This document shows, piece by piece, positions 63,059 to 64,000 of a DNA stretch of 64,000 nt. Each line of letters opens with the position of its first letter. The stretch's first letter is position 1. A program made the translations under genes and the position numbers. Below the pieces are notes generated by a model. The model was not told the DNA's origin. It saw nothing but the letters and a program-made list of their open reading frames with translations, and searched no databases. This stretch comes from Pyrinomonadaceae bacterium (GTDB taxonomy: Bacteria; Acidobacteriota; Blastocatellia; Pyrinomonadales; Pyrinomonadaceae), in contig JACMJZ010000026.1 of NCBI GenBank assembly GCA_014380365.1, forward strand, positions 62,001-126,000, given 5' to 3'.

Positions 63059-64000
63059 ATGAAACGTTGGAAAAAACTCTTATTGGCGTTGCTGGTCGTG
63101 GTCCTGTTTTCGCAGATTCCCTTCGCCTATCGTCGTTACAAACTTGGCCGTCTTCAAGCGGCGATTCAGCAAGTCAATTCCCAGCGTCGAAATTCAGAAA
63201 AATCCGACTACCTTGAATACACAGGGGTGATGCATGTTCATTCTTTCCTGGGTGGACACAGCACCGGCAACTTCGAACAGATCATCGCAGCAGCACAGGC
63301 GAACCAACTCCGCTTCGTGGTAATGACTGAACATACCTCCGACAGGTTTAATACGGCGGCGATGACGCTGAAGGGAACACATGGAGGAATACTCTTCATC
63401 AATGGCACTGAGTTTAGGGCCGGCAATGCAGATCGTTTGCTGCTTGTCCCCGGTGATGAGCTGGCTAATGACAGCCGGCCGTCGTCAAGCGAAGATGTAA
63501 TTACCAGGACGAAGGCCGCGGCGCGGCTCGCGTTTGTCGCCTATCCACAGGAGTTTAAGAGTTGGACCGCCAGAGGGTACGACGGAGTCGAGGTCTATAA
63601 CGTTTACACAGACGCACTCCAGATCAACCCCGTGACAATGTTCTTCGACGGACTTTGGTCTTATCGCAGCTATCCCGATTTGCTGTTCGCTAACTTCTAC
63701 CGAAGACCAGACAGGAATTTACAGAAGTGGGACGAGGCAATTGGCTCCACTTCAAGGAGACTTGTCGCTACCGCAGGCAATGATGCCCACGCTAACGTTG
63801 GCTTCAGTCTCAACAGCGATTCGGGCAAACCTCTTTTCGGGGTCACCCTGGATCCTTATGAAAGAAGTTTCCGTCTCGTCCGGCTCCACGTGCTGCTGCC
63901 GAATGATAAACAGCTCGACGCCGAGTCGCTGCTGGCGTCGTTGGGCGCGGGACATTGCTTCATTGGATTCGATCTGTTCGGCGACACTTCGGGCTTTAGT
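63059..64000 (+). CDS. Secreted or membrane-anchored PHP-domain protein, truncated by the window
   Basis: Starts ATG at 63059, frame open to 64000 (314 codons). An N-terminal hydrophobic anchor (LLLALLVVVLFSQIPFAY) precedes a PHP-like domain with the metal motifs YTGVMHVHSFLGGHST and RFVVMTEHTS, and later AGNDAHANVGFSLNSDSG. PHP domains hydrolyse phosphoesters with three metals. The anchor makes it a probable extracytoplasmic phosphoesterase. It follows the Dabb gene by eight bases and may be cotranscribed. Confidence 0.8.
   Translation, partial: MKRWKKLLLALLVVVLFSQIPFAYRRYKLGRLQAAIQQVNSQRRNSEKSDYLEYTGVMHVHSFLGGHSTGNFEQIIAAAQANQLRFVVMTEHTSDRFNTAAMTLKGTHGGILFINGTEFRAGNADRLLLVPGDELANDSRPSSSEDVITRTKAAARLAFVAYPQEFKSWTARGYDGVEVYNVYTDALQINPVTMFFDGLWSYRSYPDLLFANFYRRPDRNLQKWDEAIGSTSRRLVATAGNDAHANVGFSLNSDSGKPLFGVTLDPYERSFRLVRLHVLLPNDKQLDAESLLASLGAGHCFIGFDLFGDTSGFS

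Overview
The window looks like a chromosomal segment of a soil-type Acidobacteriota, most likely class Blastocatellia (inference from gene content; no rRNA or marker tree was available). Pointers are two large secreted metalloproteases with Calx-beta and DUF4214 tails, an atpD-atpC pair split from the rest of the ATP synthase operon, a tandem MacB-type permease array, zinc-ribbon/FHA kinase and phosphatase genes, an acetylornithine-type carbamoyltransferase, and a moderately high GC content. No rRNA, tRNA, CRISPR array or prophage was seen.

Layout. 0-7.2 kb: small hypothetical gene, two secreted metalloproteases, a broken third copy and a coupled membrane protein. 7.4-17.2 kb: housekeeping genes (atpD, atpC, pdxJ, nucleotidyltransferase, glycosyltransferase, S41 protease, RlmI-like methyltransferase, methylmalonyl-CoA mutase). 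17.3-22.6 kb: polysaccharide deacetylase, a gutted VapBC-type toxin-antitoxin locus, oppDF ATPases and a Yip1 membrane protein. 22.7-30.4 kb: one operon encoding a MacA-like adaptor, a MacB-like ATPase and four paralogous FtsX-fold permeases. 30.8-35.6 kb: a signalling cassette (zinc ribbon-FHA protein, kinase-FHA, RDD membrane protein, FHA-GAF-PP2C phosphatase). 35.6-38.9 kb: lipoprotein, Tat-exported Ntn hydrolase, a REP-associated tyrosine transposase (RayT) and a helix-hairpin-helix protein. 39.0-48.8 kb: arginine biosynthesis (argB, argF', argD, argC, argG, argR on the minus strand, argH divergent) with an unassigned P-loop gene. 48.8-53.0 kb: DUF4160/DUF2442 pair and TldD/TldE. 53.2-59.7 kb: branched-chain amino-acid ABC transporter with two binding proteins. 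60.0-64.0 kb: PLP decarboxylase, small proteins and a truncated PHP-domain gene.

The most striking property is intergenic. Most gaps longer than about 50 bp hold one long hairpin, and the hairpins come from many unrelated sequence families. The largest family (mini-hairpin CAA-x-C...G-x'-TTG inside arms ending in CTCTGAAC) occurs in about a dozen places, shows compensatory base changes, and flanks the RayT gene in inverted orientation, so it is proposed to be the REP element of that transposase. Other families use repeated words such as CGCAAAG, CACAGAG, GTCAGAG, CAGTGGTC, AACAGCC, GGACAG and GGGAAGGGTGG. Many abut or contain the stop codon of the preceding gene, and several sit inside operons. 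Several long open frames begin inside these hairpins, so their starts were moved downstream.
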